A model generated the notes under the pieces. It was not told where the DNA came from and did not search any database. It saw nothing but the letters and a program-made list of their open reading frames with translations. From assembly GCA_945860135.1 (NCBI GenBank), contig CAMAPK010000014.1, positions 1 through 54,359 on the forward strand: 54,359 nt of DNA, written 5' to 3'. Within the stretch, counting starts at the first letter, position 1. Every line of letters starts with the position of its first letter. The DNA is from Nitrosovibrio sp. Nv4. GTDB taxonomy: Bacteria; Pseudomonadota; Gammaproteobacteria; Burkholderiales; Nitrosomonadaceae. Shown here piece by piece: positions 35,133 to 44,042 of the stretch. The translations under genes were made by a program, and so were the position numbers.

Positions 35133-35369
35133 GACAAGTAGCGGGAATTACGTTGGCGACAATGTAACATTCGACCATGCTTAATAGAAGTGTTTCCGCC
35201 TGTGTCGCTTGGCGTGGAACTCATTGCTTGACAGCGTTTTACCCCGAGTACATGATTCGAGCGAGAGTGTTCAGCCCAAGGGGCGACAAGGTCTCTCACC
35301 GACCTGCCGGATTTTCAAGCCGGCTGAACTCCCTTACCTTCAACCAGCCCCTTGCGGCACCGGGAACAA
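35133..35369. other. Intergenic region with several stem-loops
   Basis: On either strand, GGTCTCTCACCGACC (35290-35304) and GCCGG-attttcaag-CCGGC (35305-35323) form consecutive dyads, preceded by CCC/GGG pairing near 35274. There is no U-tract and no complete tRNA cloverleaf. The function is unknown. Confidence 0.35.
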
Positions 35370-35663
35370 ATGCGAACCATATCGAAACAAGAAGGCCGTG
35401 CATCCCTGTTTGCGCTATTGCTGCTCCTTTTTGTGGCAGCGCTGGCATACTGGTTCTGGCGCGCCCACACCCAGGTGTCGTTGGAAATCGGTCTCGCCTG
35501 CCGTCAGCTCACTGCGGAAGCCTGCGCTGCAGCCGAAGCGCGCTACCTGGACAGCCTCTATGCAGCATGGTTTGGGCAGATGTTTCCGTGGATCCTGCCT
35601 TTCATCCCGGCTTTTATTTACGTGTTCTTTTTCCGCTGGCTACGCAGAAACCGCAACCCCTGA
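35370..35663 (+). CDS. Small two-helix membrane protein
   Basis: About 97 residues from ATG 35370. Two hydrophobic helices are visible: LFALLLLLFVAALAYWFW near residue 15 and WILPFIPAFIYVFFFRWL near the end, separated by an acidic, Cys-containing loop. A short Arg-rich tail follows (RRNRNP). It is convergent with dinB, only 5 bases apart. No family is recognised. A TTG at 35352 in frame is an alternative start. Confidence 0.6.
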   Translation: MRTISKQEGRASLFALLLLLFVAALAYWFWRAHTQVSLEIGLACRQLTAEACAAAEARYLDSLYAAWFGQMFPWILPFIPAFIYVFFFRWLRRNRNP

Positions 35664-35668
35664 CAGAT

Positions 35669-36829
35669 TCAACGGGTGGCTAGCGGCAACTCCTGCTGCT
35701 GCATGGCGTTGGCATCCGGCAAGGCATTGCTGGCAGACAATGTGCTGGCACGCACCCCCAGCAATCGCAGCCTCCGGTTCAAAGGCACACGCCGCAGGCA
35801 TTCTTCAGCCGCGCGGCGGATGGCGGCAGCATCGGCGGTAGGAACAGGCAACGTAAAGTCGCGCGTCACCGTGTGAAAATCCTCGTAGCGCAACTTGATG
35901 CCGATGGTGCGGCCGAGGTAACCCTTATGCTGAAGATCTTGTGCCACCTGGGTACATAGCGCTGTGAAGATTTTTGACAAGGCGGCACGGTCATGGCGCG
36001 CATGCAGATCCCGCTCGAAAGTGGTCTCACGGCTGATGGATTTGGGTTCGGAACTGGTGACTACGGGGCGTTCGTCGATGCCGTGAGAAGCTGCATGCAG
36101 CCAGCTGGCATAGCTGCGGCCAAAGTGGGTCTGCAGCACAGCGGGTTCGGCCTGCGCCAACTCGGCGATGGTGGTGATGCCGAGTGCCGCAAGCTTTTCG
36201 CTCGCCTTGGGGCCGATGCCATTGATCTTTCTGACGGACAGCGGCCAGATGCGCTGCGGAATGTCCGCCATGCTCAGGATGGTGAGGCCATCCGGTTTTT
36301 CCAGGTCCGAACAGATCTTCGATAGCAGTTTGTTGGGACTGATGCCGATGGAACAGGACAACCCGGTAGCCTCGCGTACCGCTTGTTTGAGGCGACGGCC
36401 AAGCAGCAGCGTATCGTCCGGTAGGTCGCTCAGATCAATGTAAATTTCATCGATGCCGCTGTCCTCAATCTGGGGAGCAATGCTTGCTACCGCAGCTTTG
36501 AACAGGCCCGAATAATGGCGATAGGCGTCGAAATCGGCTGGCAGCAGGATGGCGTCCGGCGCCAGTTGCGCGGCTTTCATCACGCCCATGGCGGAAAAAA
36601 CACCGAGCGCACGCGCTTCATAAGTGGAAGTGGTGACAACCCCGCGCCCGGCATATTCACGCAGCCGCGCAAAGCGGCGGCTGCCGTCCTGGTGCAATGC
36701 GGGTTGCTGATCCTCCCGTCCGCCGATCACTACCGGCAAGCCTTTCAACTCCGGGTAGTGCAGCAACTCGACCGACGCATAGAAAGCGTCCATGTCCAGA
36801 TGGGCAATGCGGCGTGGCGGTAAGTTCAT
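35669..36829 (-). CDS. dinB: DNA polymerase IV
   Basis: The 386-residue Y-family translesion polymerase begins with the catalytic palm motif HLDMDAFYASVE; the second catalytic motif is SGIDEIYIDLSDL near residue 107. The helix-hairpin-helix region (NGIGPKASEKLAALGI) and little-finger domain (RETTFERDL) follow. The C-terminus QQELPLATR fits the beta-clamp-binding motif QxxLPL. It bypasses damaged template bases with low fidelity; no LexA box could be made out upstream. Confidence 0.96.
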   Translation of the reverse strand: MNLPPRRIAHLDMDAFYASVELLHYPELKGLPVVIGGREDQQPALHQDGSRRFARLREYAGRGVVTTSTYEARALGVFSAMGVMKAAQLAPDAILLPADFDAYRHYSGLFKAAVASIAPQIEDSGIDEIYIDLSDLPDDTLLLGRRLKQAVREATGLSCSIGISPNKLLSKICSDLEKPDGLTILSMADIPQRIWPLSVRKINGIGPKASEKLAALGITTIAELAQAEPAVLQTHFGRSYASWLHAASHGIDERPVVTSSEPKSISRETTFERDLHARHDRAALSKIFTALCTQVAQDLQHKGYLGRTIGIKLRYEDFHTVTRDFTLPVPTADAAAIRRAAEECLRRVPLNRRLRLLGVRASTLSASNALPDANAMQQQELPLATR

Positions 36830-36893
36830 GGCTGAGGGAAATATGGGGGCAATATGAGATCAACTCCAAAACGCAACTGAAGTGACGCAATCC

Positions 36894-39401
36894 TCAAGCA
36901 ATTTTGCGCAGTATCGTCAGCGGTGGTTTTGAAAGTACCGTGCGGGTTCCCATCAACCCCGCCATGGTCACGCCCAGCATCCCCGTGAGCAAGCCTGTCA
37001 GCCATATCCATGGGTTGAAAGTGTAAGTCAGATTCAATGCGTATTCGCCAATGACATAACCCAGTGCGCTTGCCCCTGCAGCAGCAAACACTCCCGCCAA
37101 CCCGCCGATAATGGCAAATTCGGCTGCCCAGGCACGCACCAATTGACTGCGCCTGGCTCCCAGCGTGCGGAATATGGCAGCTTCGTGGATGCGTTCATCC
37201 TGGGTAGAGGCGATCGCCGCATACAGCACCGCAAATCCCGCCAGCAATGTAAACAGAAAAACAAATTCGATCGCCTTGCTTACCTGCTCCATCACCTTCT
37301 GCACCTGGTTGATAATGGCCGCCACATCGATCACCAGAAAGTTAGGGAAAGCTCTGATCAATTGATTCATTACCTCAGCTTGCTGCGGTGGCAGGTGAAA
37401 ACTAGTGATGTAGCTCGCCGGATATTTTTCCAGCACGCCCGGCGGTGTCACCACGAAAAAGTTGACCCGGAACGTATCCCAATCGACTTTGCGCAGACTG
37501 GTCACAGTGGCAGAGAATGGACTACCGGCCACATCGTAAGTCAGCGTATCGCCGACGCGTATTCCTACCGTTTTCGCAATGCCTTCTTCCACTGACAGCA
37601 CCGCTTTGCCGGTATCCCCGCTTTTCCACCAATGGCCTTTGACAATCTGGTTGTCGGATGACATCTCGCTTGCCCACGACAGGTTGAACTCGCGTTCCAC
37701 CAGCCGTTTTGCGCGGGTATCGGCATAACTGTCCGCCGCGATCATGTTGTCGTTGATCGCGGTCAGGCGACCCCGCACCATCGGAAATACCGGCGGATGA
37801 ACAATGTCATGCTGACTGAAAAATGCTTCCAATGGCTGCAACTGATCTTCCTGAATATTCACCAAAAAACGGTTGGGCGCATCCGGCGGCAAGCTGGTGC
37901 GCCAGTTTTGCAGCAGATCGTCCCGGATCAGCGTCAGTGCCAGCAGCGCCATCAACCCCAACCCCAGCGCGACTGCCTGCACCACGCTGGCGGTGGCGCG
38001 CCGCTGGATGCTGGCCAATCCATAGCGCCACGCTCCTCCTGTCTGGCCGCGCACACCCGACATAGCTTTTACCAGCAGGAAACCGAGCAAGCCGAAAATC
38101 GCTATCGCGGCGACGAATCCTCCCATGACGGACAGCCCCAGGCGCACATCGCCGGCTTTCCACAAAAACAGTCCTGACAATGCTGCCAGTCCCAGCGCAT
38201 AGCCAGTGAGGCTATAAGTGGTAGGCATGCCGATATCCCGGCGCAATACGCGCAATGCCGGTACCCGGCGCAAATTGAGCAATGGCGGCAGGGCAAAACC
38301 CAGCAACAGCACCATGCCGGTCAGCAAGCCATGGGCAGCAGGCAACAGGCTGGGCCACGGCAACTCCGCTTCCACCAGCGCGGACAGCCAGTAAACCAGC
38401 GCCTCCTGTGCAACCAGGCCGAGCAGACAGCCAGCCATGCTGGCTATCGCGCCCAGCATGATGAAGTGATATAGATACAGACGCAGTATCCCGGCCTGGC
38501 TGGCGCCCAGACAGCGCATTACCGCGCAGCCGTCGAGATGGCGCTGGCTGAAGCGGCGCACGGCGAGCGCGATTGCCGCCGCTGCCAGCACCACGCTGGC
38601 CAGCGCCGCCAGACTGAGGAATTTTTCCGCGCGCTCCAGCGCCGCTTTTATTTCAGGGCGCGCATCACGGATGCCTTCGATCCTTTCCCCCAGCGTCAGG
38701 CGCGCTTGCGCCCACTCCCGGAATTCTTCCACCACCGCCGCCTCACCCGCCACCAGCAGGCGATAGACGATGCGGCTGCCTTGCTGCACCAGACCGGTCG
38801 CGGGCAGATCAGCGGCATTGATCAGCACGCGCGGGCCGAGGTTGATGAAACCGATGGAATGATCCGGCTCCTGCGTAATGCGCGCAGCCACCCGCAGCTG
38901 CGCCGCACCCACTTCGATCATATCGCCCCGCTTGAGATCAAGGCGGGTGATGAGCTTCTCGTCCACCCACACCGAACCGGGCGACGGGATGGCACTGGCA
39001 ACGCGCTCTGCCGGAGTTGCTGCAGTACCGCCAACATCATCGCTGATGCGCAATTCGCCGCGCAGAGGATAACCGGCGGTGACTGCCTTGATCTCGGTCA
39101 GCAGACTGGCCTCTCCCTTTGCCGCCATGCTGGGGAATTTGAGCGCCGAGGAAATCGCCAGCCCCAGCCGTTTTGCTTCATCAACGTAATGAGGAGGCAA
39201 CGGACGATCGGAAACAATGATCAAATCCGCACCCAGCAACTGGTTGCCCTGGCGGGAAAGCGCCATCTGCACCCGGTCGGCGAAGAATCCCACCGTGGTC
39301 ATCCCCCCCACCGCCACTACCAGCGCAAATACCAGCACGCGCAATTCTCCTGCGCGCCAGTCACGGCGCAGCATGCGGAAAGAGAGTTTGAGCAGGTTCA
39401 A
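36894..39401 (-). CDS. ybbP: FtsX-family ABC permease, YbbP-like
   Basis: The 835-residue protein contains two FtsX domain repeats with ten hydrophobic segments and two large periplasmic loops, opening MNLLKLSFRMLRRDWRAGEL, as in YbbP. The C-terminal block AAIFRTLGARRSQLVRAW is the coupling helix region. It is coupled to ybbA by an ATGA overlap. E. coli has the same ybbP-ybbA/tesA order, which supports the assignment. The cargo of YbbAP-type exporters is generally thought to be hydrophobic molecules. Confidence 0.92.
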   Translation of the reverse strand: MNLLKLSFRMLRRDWRAGELRVLVFALVVAVGGMTTVGFFADRVQMALSRQGNQLLGADLIIVSDRPLPPHYVDEAKRLGLAISSALKFPSMAAKGEASLLTEIKAVTAGYPLRGELRISDDVGGTAATPAERVASAIPSPGSVWVDEKLITRLDLKRGDMIEVGAAQLRVAARITQEPDHSIGFINLGPRVLINAADLPATGLVQQGSRIVYRLLVAGEAAVVEEFREWAQARLTLGERIEGIRDARPEIKAALERAEKFLSLAALASVVLAAAAIALAVRRFSQRHLDGCAVMRCLGASQAGILRLYLYHFIMLGAIASMAGCLLGLVAQEALVYWLSALVEAELPWPSLLPAAHGLLTGMVLLLGFALPPLLNLRRVPALRVLRRDIGMPTTYSLTGYALGLAALSGLFLWKAGDVRLGLSVMGGFVAAIAIFGLLGFLLVKAMSGVRGQTGGAWRYGLASIQRRATASVVQAVALGLGLMALLALTLIRDDLLQNWRTSLPPDAPNRFLVNIQEDQLQPLEAFFSQHDIVHPPVFPMVRGRLTAINDNMIAADSYADTRAKRLVEREFNLSWASEMSSDNQIVKGHWWKSGDTGKAVLSVEEGIAKTVGIRVGDTLTYDVAGSPFSATVTSLRKVDWDTFRVNFFVVTPPGVLEKYPASYITSFHLPPQQAEVMNQLIRAFPNFLVIDVAAIINQVQKVMEQVSKAIEFVFLFTLLAGFAVLYAAIASTQDERIHEAAIFRTLGARRSQLVRAWAAEFAIIGGLAGVFAAAGASALGYVIGEYALNLTYTFNPWIWLTGLLTGMLGVTMAGLMGTRTVLSKPPLTILRKIA

Positions 39402-40081
39402 ACGACCCGCCCTCCAGCCAGCCGTACTCGCCGGGCACAGCGGCTGGAAATGGCTTCATCATGGGTCACCAGTATTAATGTCGTGCCACGTTCATGGTTC
39501 AGTTCAAACATGAGTTCTATGATTTGCGCACCGGTGGCCGAATCCAGATTGCCGGTGGGTTCATCCGCCAGCAGTAATTGCGGGTGCGTGACAAAGGCGC
39601 GCGCAATGGCGACCCGCTGCTGTTCTCCGCCGGAGAGCTGCTTGGGGTAATGTTTCAGGCGCAACCCCAGTCCGACCCGTTCGAGCAGTTCCAGCGCGGG
39701 GGCGCGAGTATTGTTCACTCCGGCCAGCTCCAGCGGCAGCATCACATTCTCCAGCGCAGTCAGCGCTGGCAGCAGTTGGAACGATTGAAACACGAAACCC
39801 AGCAAGCGTCCGCGCAATGCCGCCCTGCCGTCTTCATCCAGGGAGAAGATATCCTCGCCGTCAAGATGAACCTTGCCGCTGGAGGGAATATCCAATCCTG
39901 CCAGCAGCCCCAGCAAGGTGGATTTACCCGAACCGGATGCACCCACCACGGCCACTGCTTCGCCCGCATTCACTGCCAGATTGATGTCCTGCAGAATGAC
40001 CAGCTGGTCTTCGCCAGTGCTGACTTGCTTGGTCAGGGCAGTTGCCTGCACAATAGGCCTTACCATAGGATTGTCCGTCAT
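39398..40081 (-). CDS. ybbA: ABC transporter ATPase, YbbA-like
   Basis: About 227 residues with Walker A GASGSGKSTLLG, Q-loop FVFQSFQLLP, signature LSGGEQQRVAIARA, Walker B LLADEPTGNLD and H-loop VTHD. The frame extends to 40192, but that would lie inside tesA; ATG 40081 (MTDNPMVRPIV) has AGGA eight bases upstream. An ATG at 40066 is a shorter alternative. The start codon overlaps that of tesA. Confidence 0.93.
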   Translation of the reverse strand: MTDNPMVRPIVQATALTKQVSTGEDQLVILQDINLAVNAGEAVAVVGASGSGKSTLLGLLAGLDIPSSGKVHLDGEDIFSLDEDGRAALRGRLLGFVFQSFQLLPALTALENVMLPLELAGVNNTRAPALELLERVGLGLRLKHYPKQLSGGEQQRVAIARAFVTHPQLLLADEPTGNLDSATGAQIIELMFELNHERGTTLILVTHDEAISSRCARRVRLAGGRVV

Positions 40082-40739
40082 GAAGTATTTCCTAATTGTT
40101 CTGTGTATTCTATCAGGCGTTGCAATCAACAACGCGAGCGCGGCATCTGCAGCGGGAACCGCGGGCACTATCATGGTGTTCGGCGACAGCATGTCGTCCG
40201 GTTATGGACTGCCGCCGGAAGCCGGCTGGGTAAGTCTGCTGAAGAAACGCTTGCAAACGCAATTGCCCGCTTACCGGGTGATCAATGCCAGCATCAGTGG
40301 CGAAACCACGCTGAGCGGACGCAACCGGATCGAACAGGCACTCAAAACTCACCGCCCTGCCATCGTCATCATCGAACTCGGCGGCAATGATGGGTTGCGC
40401 GGCTCATCCATCGAGTCCATCCGCGACAACCTGGGCACCATCATCGAGGCTTGCCAGCGAAACCAGGCAGCGGTGTTGCTGGCGGGGATGCACCTGCCGC
40501 CCAATTATGGCATAAGCTACACGCAGAAATTTCAGGATGTCTATCCACAGTTGGCGCAACGCCACCAACTCAGACTGCTGCCATTCCTGCTGGACGGTTT
40601 TGGCGACAAGCGTGAATTCTTTCTGACCGACGGGATCCATCCGAACGTGCAGGCACAAGAGAAGATTCTGGAGAATGTATGGGGAGTACTGCGGACGATG
40701 CTCAAACCGCAGCCACCCATTGCTGGGAGAAGCGCATGA
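40080..40739 (+). CDS. tesA: Acyl-CoA thioesterase I / lysophospholipase TesA (SGNH hydrolase)
   Basis: The 219-residue periplasmic enzyme has a signal peptide (FLIVLCILSGVAINNASA), the catalytic block FGDSMSSGYGL with Ser37, the GND block IELGGNDGLRG and the C-terminal DGIHPN that supplies Asp and His. It cleaves acyl thioesters and esters. It is divergent from ybbA with start codons sharing CATG. A ribosome site AGGA lies nine bases upstream, inside the ybbA coding region. Confidence 0.95.
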   Translation: MKYFLIVLCILSGVAINNASAASAAGTAGTIMVFGDSMSSGYGLPPEAGWVSLLKKRLQTQLPAYRVINASISGETTLSGRNRIEQALKTHRPAIVIIELGGNDGLRGSSIESIRDNLGTIIEACQRNQAAVLLAGMHLPPNYGISYTQKFQDVYPQLAQRHQLRLLPFLLDGFGDKREFFLTDGIHPNVQAQEKILENVWGVLRTMLKPQPPIAGRSA

Positions 40740-40748
40740 AATTTCACG

Positions 40749-40776
40749 TTGACCTTGCTCGCTATCGGGCTATACT
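40749..40776 (+). promoter_or_regulatory. Candidate promoter of the aquaporin-uspA pair
   Basis: TTGACC (40749-40754) and TATACT (40771-40776) are separated by 16 bases. The leader to the channel gene would be about 120 bases. Confidence 0.5.
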
Positions 40777-40905
40777 CACCGGGAATCAAGGTTACTTCCC
40801 AGATGCAATAATGAAAGTTAGAATTTGTCATCGAGAATCGAATAGTTCCGGCCATAACAGCAGCAGCCACTTATCAACAATTAACTCTAATTTCCAACCT
40901 ATATC

Positions 40906-41613
40906 ATGATGACTCCTTTTCTCGGTGAATTGATAGGCACTTGTCTGTTGGTCGTACTCGGCGACGGCATAGTGGCTAATGTGGTATTGAATAAAACCAA
41001 GGGCAATAACAGCGGCTGGATCGCCATTACTTTAGGATGGGGAGTGGCCGTATTTGTCGCGGTTTATTCAGTCGCCGCTGTCAGTGGCGCGCACATAAAT
41101 CCTGCTGCGAGCATTGGTCTTGCTGCTGCCGGCAAATTTCCATGGAGCGACGTGCCAATTTATATTGCCGGACAAATGCTGGGCGCCATGCTCGGTGCAT
41201 TCATCGTCTGGATTACTTACCGCCAGCACTTTGAACAGACACAGGATGCGGATGCAAAGCTGGCTGTATTTTGTACCGGTCCCGCGATAAGAAACCCGTT
41301 CAATAATCTCGTCTCCGAGATCGTCGGAACATTCATATTGATATTCGGCATTCTGAGCATGGTTGCCCCTCAGAGCAGCCTTGGCTCACTGGATGCTTTA
41401 CCGGCAGCCTTGCTGGTATTCGGTATTGGTTTGTCGCTGGGCGGAACCACAGGGTTTGCGATCAACCCAGCCCGTGATCTGGGACCGCGCATCATGCACG
41501 CCATTCTGCCGATACCCAATAAGCGCGACAGCGATTGGGGTTATGCCTATGTTCCGGTTGTCGGCCCCATCATCGGCGGCCTTCTGGCTGCGGTTGTTCA
41601 TGGCTTGTTGTGA
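40906..41613 (+). CDS. MIP-family channel, glycerol facilitator-like
   Basis: The 235-residue protein has six membrane segments with the two half-helices GAHINPAASIG and GFAINPARDLGPR. Aspartate after the second NPA (NPARD) is typical of glycerol facilitators (GlpF) rather than water-specific aquaporins. It would conduct small uncharged solutes such as glycerol across the inner membrane. UspA follows 50 bases downstream in the same direction. Confidence 0.9.
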   Translation: MMTPFLGELIGTCLLVVLGDGIVANVVLNKTKGNNSGWIAITLGWGVAVFVAVYSVAAVSGAHINPAASIGLAAAGKFPWSDVPIYIAGQMLGAMLGAFIVWITYRQHFEQTQDADAKLAVFCTGPAIRNPFNNLVSEIVGTFILIFGILSMVAPQSSLGSLDALPAALLVFGIGLSLGGTTGFAINPARDLGPRIMHAILPIPNKRDSDWGYAYVPVVGPIIGGLLAAVVHGLL

Positions 41614-41663
41614 TATAGACAGACCGAGGGCCAGAAGGACTCTTCGCTCCCTGCCCAGGAAAA

Positions 41664-42119
41664 ATGATGAGTGACTATCAGCATATTCTACTGGCAGCGG
41701 ATTTCTCTGCGCACGGCGATTATGCCGCCAGCAGAGCCAGGCGGCTGGCGGAAATATGCGGCGCCAGACTGAGCATCATTCATGTGGTGGACAATATTCC
41801 CATGCCCGACACAGCCTATGGCACGGTGATACCACTGAATGAGGATTCATCCTATGAATTGCTTGAAGCAAAAAAGTCCAAGCTGATGCAACTTGGTGAG
41901 CAGTTGGGCATAGATTCATCCCGCCGCCGGATGGTCTGGGGTGTACCCGGACAAGAGATTGTGCAGATGGCCGGGCAAGAGCAGATCGATTTAATCATTG
42001 TCGGTTCGCACGGACGCCATGGCCTTGCGCTATTGTTGGGCTCAACGGCAAATGACGTATTGCATCATGCCAAATGTGATGTTCTGGCCATCCGCCTGCA
42101 AGAAGAGGACGGCGCGTAA
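41664..42119 (+). CDS. Universal stress protein UspA family
   Basis: The 151-residue protein has the Usp fold with HILLAADFSAHGD at the N-terminus and the ATP-binding signature GSHGRHGLALLLGSTAN. It is a single-domain UspA-like protein. It probably shares a transcript with the channel gene. The ATG pair at 41664/41667 leaves the start uncertain by one codon. Confidence 0.92.
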   Translation: MMSDYQHILLAADFSAHGDYAASRARRLAEICGARLSIIHVVDNIPMPDTAYGTVIPLNEDSSYELLEAKKSKLMQLGEQLGIDSSRRRMVWGVPGQEIVQMAGQEQIDLIIVGSHGRHGLALLLGSTANDVLHHAKCDVLAIRLQEEDGA

Positions 42120-42184
42120 CTACCTATTCGGACTGAGCGCAGATAATCTGGCTGGCGGCGATGCCCCAGTAACAATTCCCCCGG

Positions 42185-42994
42185 CTACCACAATAGCCTC
42201 CACCATGGCTTGTTATCGGTCACGGGTGAATCGGCAAGATAGCGGCTATTGGGGAAATTCTTTCTCATCACACGATCGGCATCATCGCGCAGGTCATTCA
42301 TCTCCAGCGCATCGTAGGCCTGCACCATGATGGCCAAGGCTTCTTCCGTAGCCGGAGTCTGCGGATAATCCTTCAACGCAACCTGAGCGCGGTTGACTGC
42401 GGCAACATAGGCTCCCCGGCGCATGTAATAGCGCGCCACATGCACTTCCAGCATGGCCACCATATTGACCAGATACTTCATGCGCAGCACCGCATCGGGG
42501 GTGTACTTGCTGTTGGGAAAACGCGTGACCAATTCCTTGAAATTCTCGAATGATTCGCGCGACGCTTTCGGATCACGCTCACTCATGTCCTGTCCACTGA
42601 TCATTTCCGTGACGATACCCATCATTCCCAGGTCATCGTTGAAATTCGCCAACCCCCTGAGATAATAGGCATAATCCACATTGGCATGGTTCGGATGCAG
42701 CTTGATGAAACGGTCGGCGGCAGCGATGGCCAAAGCTTTCTCGTTATCTTTATAATGCGCGTAGGCGACTTCAAGCTGTGTCTGCTGCGCATAGCGTCCG
42801 TAAGGATAGCGCGCCTCCAGGGACTCAAACAGTTTGATGGCAGCTGCATAGTTGCCGTCGTTTAATTCCGTTTTGGCCTCGGAATAGAACTTGCTCGCCG
42901 ACCAATTTTTCTGGTCTTCGCGATCAGTATTCTTTGGCAGCAAGCCGCATGCCGATAACAGCAATACCAGGAATAAAGCTAAACTACGTGACAT
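42185..42994 (-). CDS. bamD: Outer-membrane assembly lipoprotein BamD
   Basis: The 269-residue protein begins MSRSLALFLVLLLSACGLL with lipobox LSAC and continues with TPR-like helical repeats typical of BamD/ComL (SKFYSEAKTELNDGNYAAAIKLFESLEARYP; VDYAYYLRGL). It is an essential part of the BAM complex that inserts outer-membrane beta-barrels. It lies divergent from rluD with overlapping start codons, the same gene order as in E. coli (bamD/rluD). Confidence 0.96.
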   Translation of the reverse strand: MSRSLALFLVLLLSACGLLPKNTDREDQKNWSASKFYSEAKTELNDGNYAAAIKLFESLEARYPYGRYAQQTQLEVAYAHYKDNEKALAIAAADRFIKLHPNHANVDYAYYLRGLANFNDDLGMMGIVTEMISGQDMSERDPKASRESFENFKELVTRFPNSKYTPDAVLRMKYLVNMVAMLEVHVARYYMRRGAYVAAVNRAQVALKDYPQTPATEEALAIMVQAYDALEMNDLRDDADRVMRKNFPNSRYLADSPVTDNKPWWRLLW

Positions 42995-42995
42995 G

Positions 42996-44012
42996 ATGAA
43001 TTCTGTGGAAAACGAAAATAAATCTGTTGGTTATTATAACGCAAAGCTCACGCTAGCTGAATCGGCAGAGACCATCATCGCACTGACGATCCCCCAGGAC
43101 TGCGCCGGTCTGCGGCTCGATCAGGCATTGGCGCAGTTGCTGCCGGATTGGTCCCGCAGCCGCTTGCAGGCGTGGATATTGGGGAAACAGGTAAGTGTGG
43201 ATGGCGTGGAAGCCAGTCCCAAGCAAAAAGTGTGGGGGAGCGAGAGGATCCAGGTCAAACCGCAGCCCCATCCCGCCGAGAGTGCGCATGCTGCCGAAGC
43301 CATTCCGCTTGACATCATTTATGAAGACCACGCGCTCATAGTCGTCAACAAGCCTGCCGGACTGGTGGTGCACCCCGGCAGCGGCAACTGGCAGGGCACC
43401 ATGCTGAATGCTCTGCTACACCATGCACCGCAGTTGGATGGTGTGCCGCGTGCAGGTATCGTTCATCGGCTGGATAAAGACACCAGCGGCCTGCTGGTGG
43501 TAACAAAAACCCTGGAAGCACAAACCAGTCTGGTACGGCAATTGCAGAAACACACCGTGAAACGTGATTATCTGGCGCTGGTGCAGGGCCATGTTTTCCA
43601 TGACGGCTCGGTGGATGCGCCGCTGGGACGGCACCCGATACTGCGTACCAAAATGGCAGTATCCAGCAGCGGCAAAGAGGCGCGCACCCACTATCGGGTA
43701 TTGGAGCATTTCGACGGCTGCACCCTGCTTCTATGCAGCCTGGAAACCGGACGCACCCATCAGATTCGGGTACACATGCACTCCATCGGCCATCCGCTGG
43801 TGGGCGACCCGGTTTATGGCGGCAAGCCGAAGAAAATTGCGCAAGAAATCGGGCAACTGCTCAATCGGTTCCCAAGACAAGCCTTGCATGCACAGAAACT
43901 GGAGCTGACGCATCCGCAAAGCGGAAAGACTATGACATGGGAAGCGGCGTTGCCCGAGGATATGGAGAAACTCTTGCAAGCATTGCGGCAGCATCGTGGC
44001 AGCAATTCGTGA
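42996..44012 (+). CDS. rluD: Ribosomal large-subunit pseudouridine synthase D
   Basis: About 338 residues (an ATG at 42993 is one codon earlier). An S4 domain (GLRLDQALAQLLPDWSRSR) precedes the catalytic domain with HRLDKDTSGLLVVTKT, the aspartate being near residue 159. RluD modifies the helix 69 uridines of 23S rRNA. A frame open back to 42891 is antisense to bamD. The N-terminus is about 25 residues longer than in E. coli. Confidence 0.95.
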   Translation: MNSVENENKSVGYYNAKLTLAESAETIIALTIPQDCAGLRLDQALAQLLPDWSRSRLQAWILGKQVSVDGVEASPKQKVWGSERIQVKPQPHPAESAHAAEAIPLDIIYEDHALIVVNKPAGLVVHPGSGNWQGTMLNALLHHAPQLDGVPRAGIVHRLDKDTSGLLVVTKTLEAQTSLVRQLQKHTVKRDYLALVQGHVFHDGSVDAPLGRHPILRTKMAVSSSGKEARTHYRVLEHFDGCTLLLCSLETGRTHQIRVHMHSIGHPLVGDPVYGGKPKKIAQEIGQLLNRFPRQALHAQKLELTHPQSGKTMTWEAALPEDMEKLLQALRQHRGSNS

Positions 44013-44042
44013 CAAATATTTTACTCGCACAAATCCGCCGCC

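Noticed and set aside
35255..35340. A tRNA-like segment with an anticodon-arm-like hairpin
   Set aside because: No D-arm, T-arm with GTTCRA loop, or acceptor stem could be fitted on either strand.
38538..39650. 370-codon plus-strand frame
   Set aside because: Antisense to ybbP/ybbA, rich in His and Arg as expected of a shadow.
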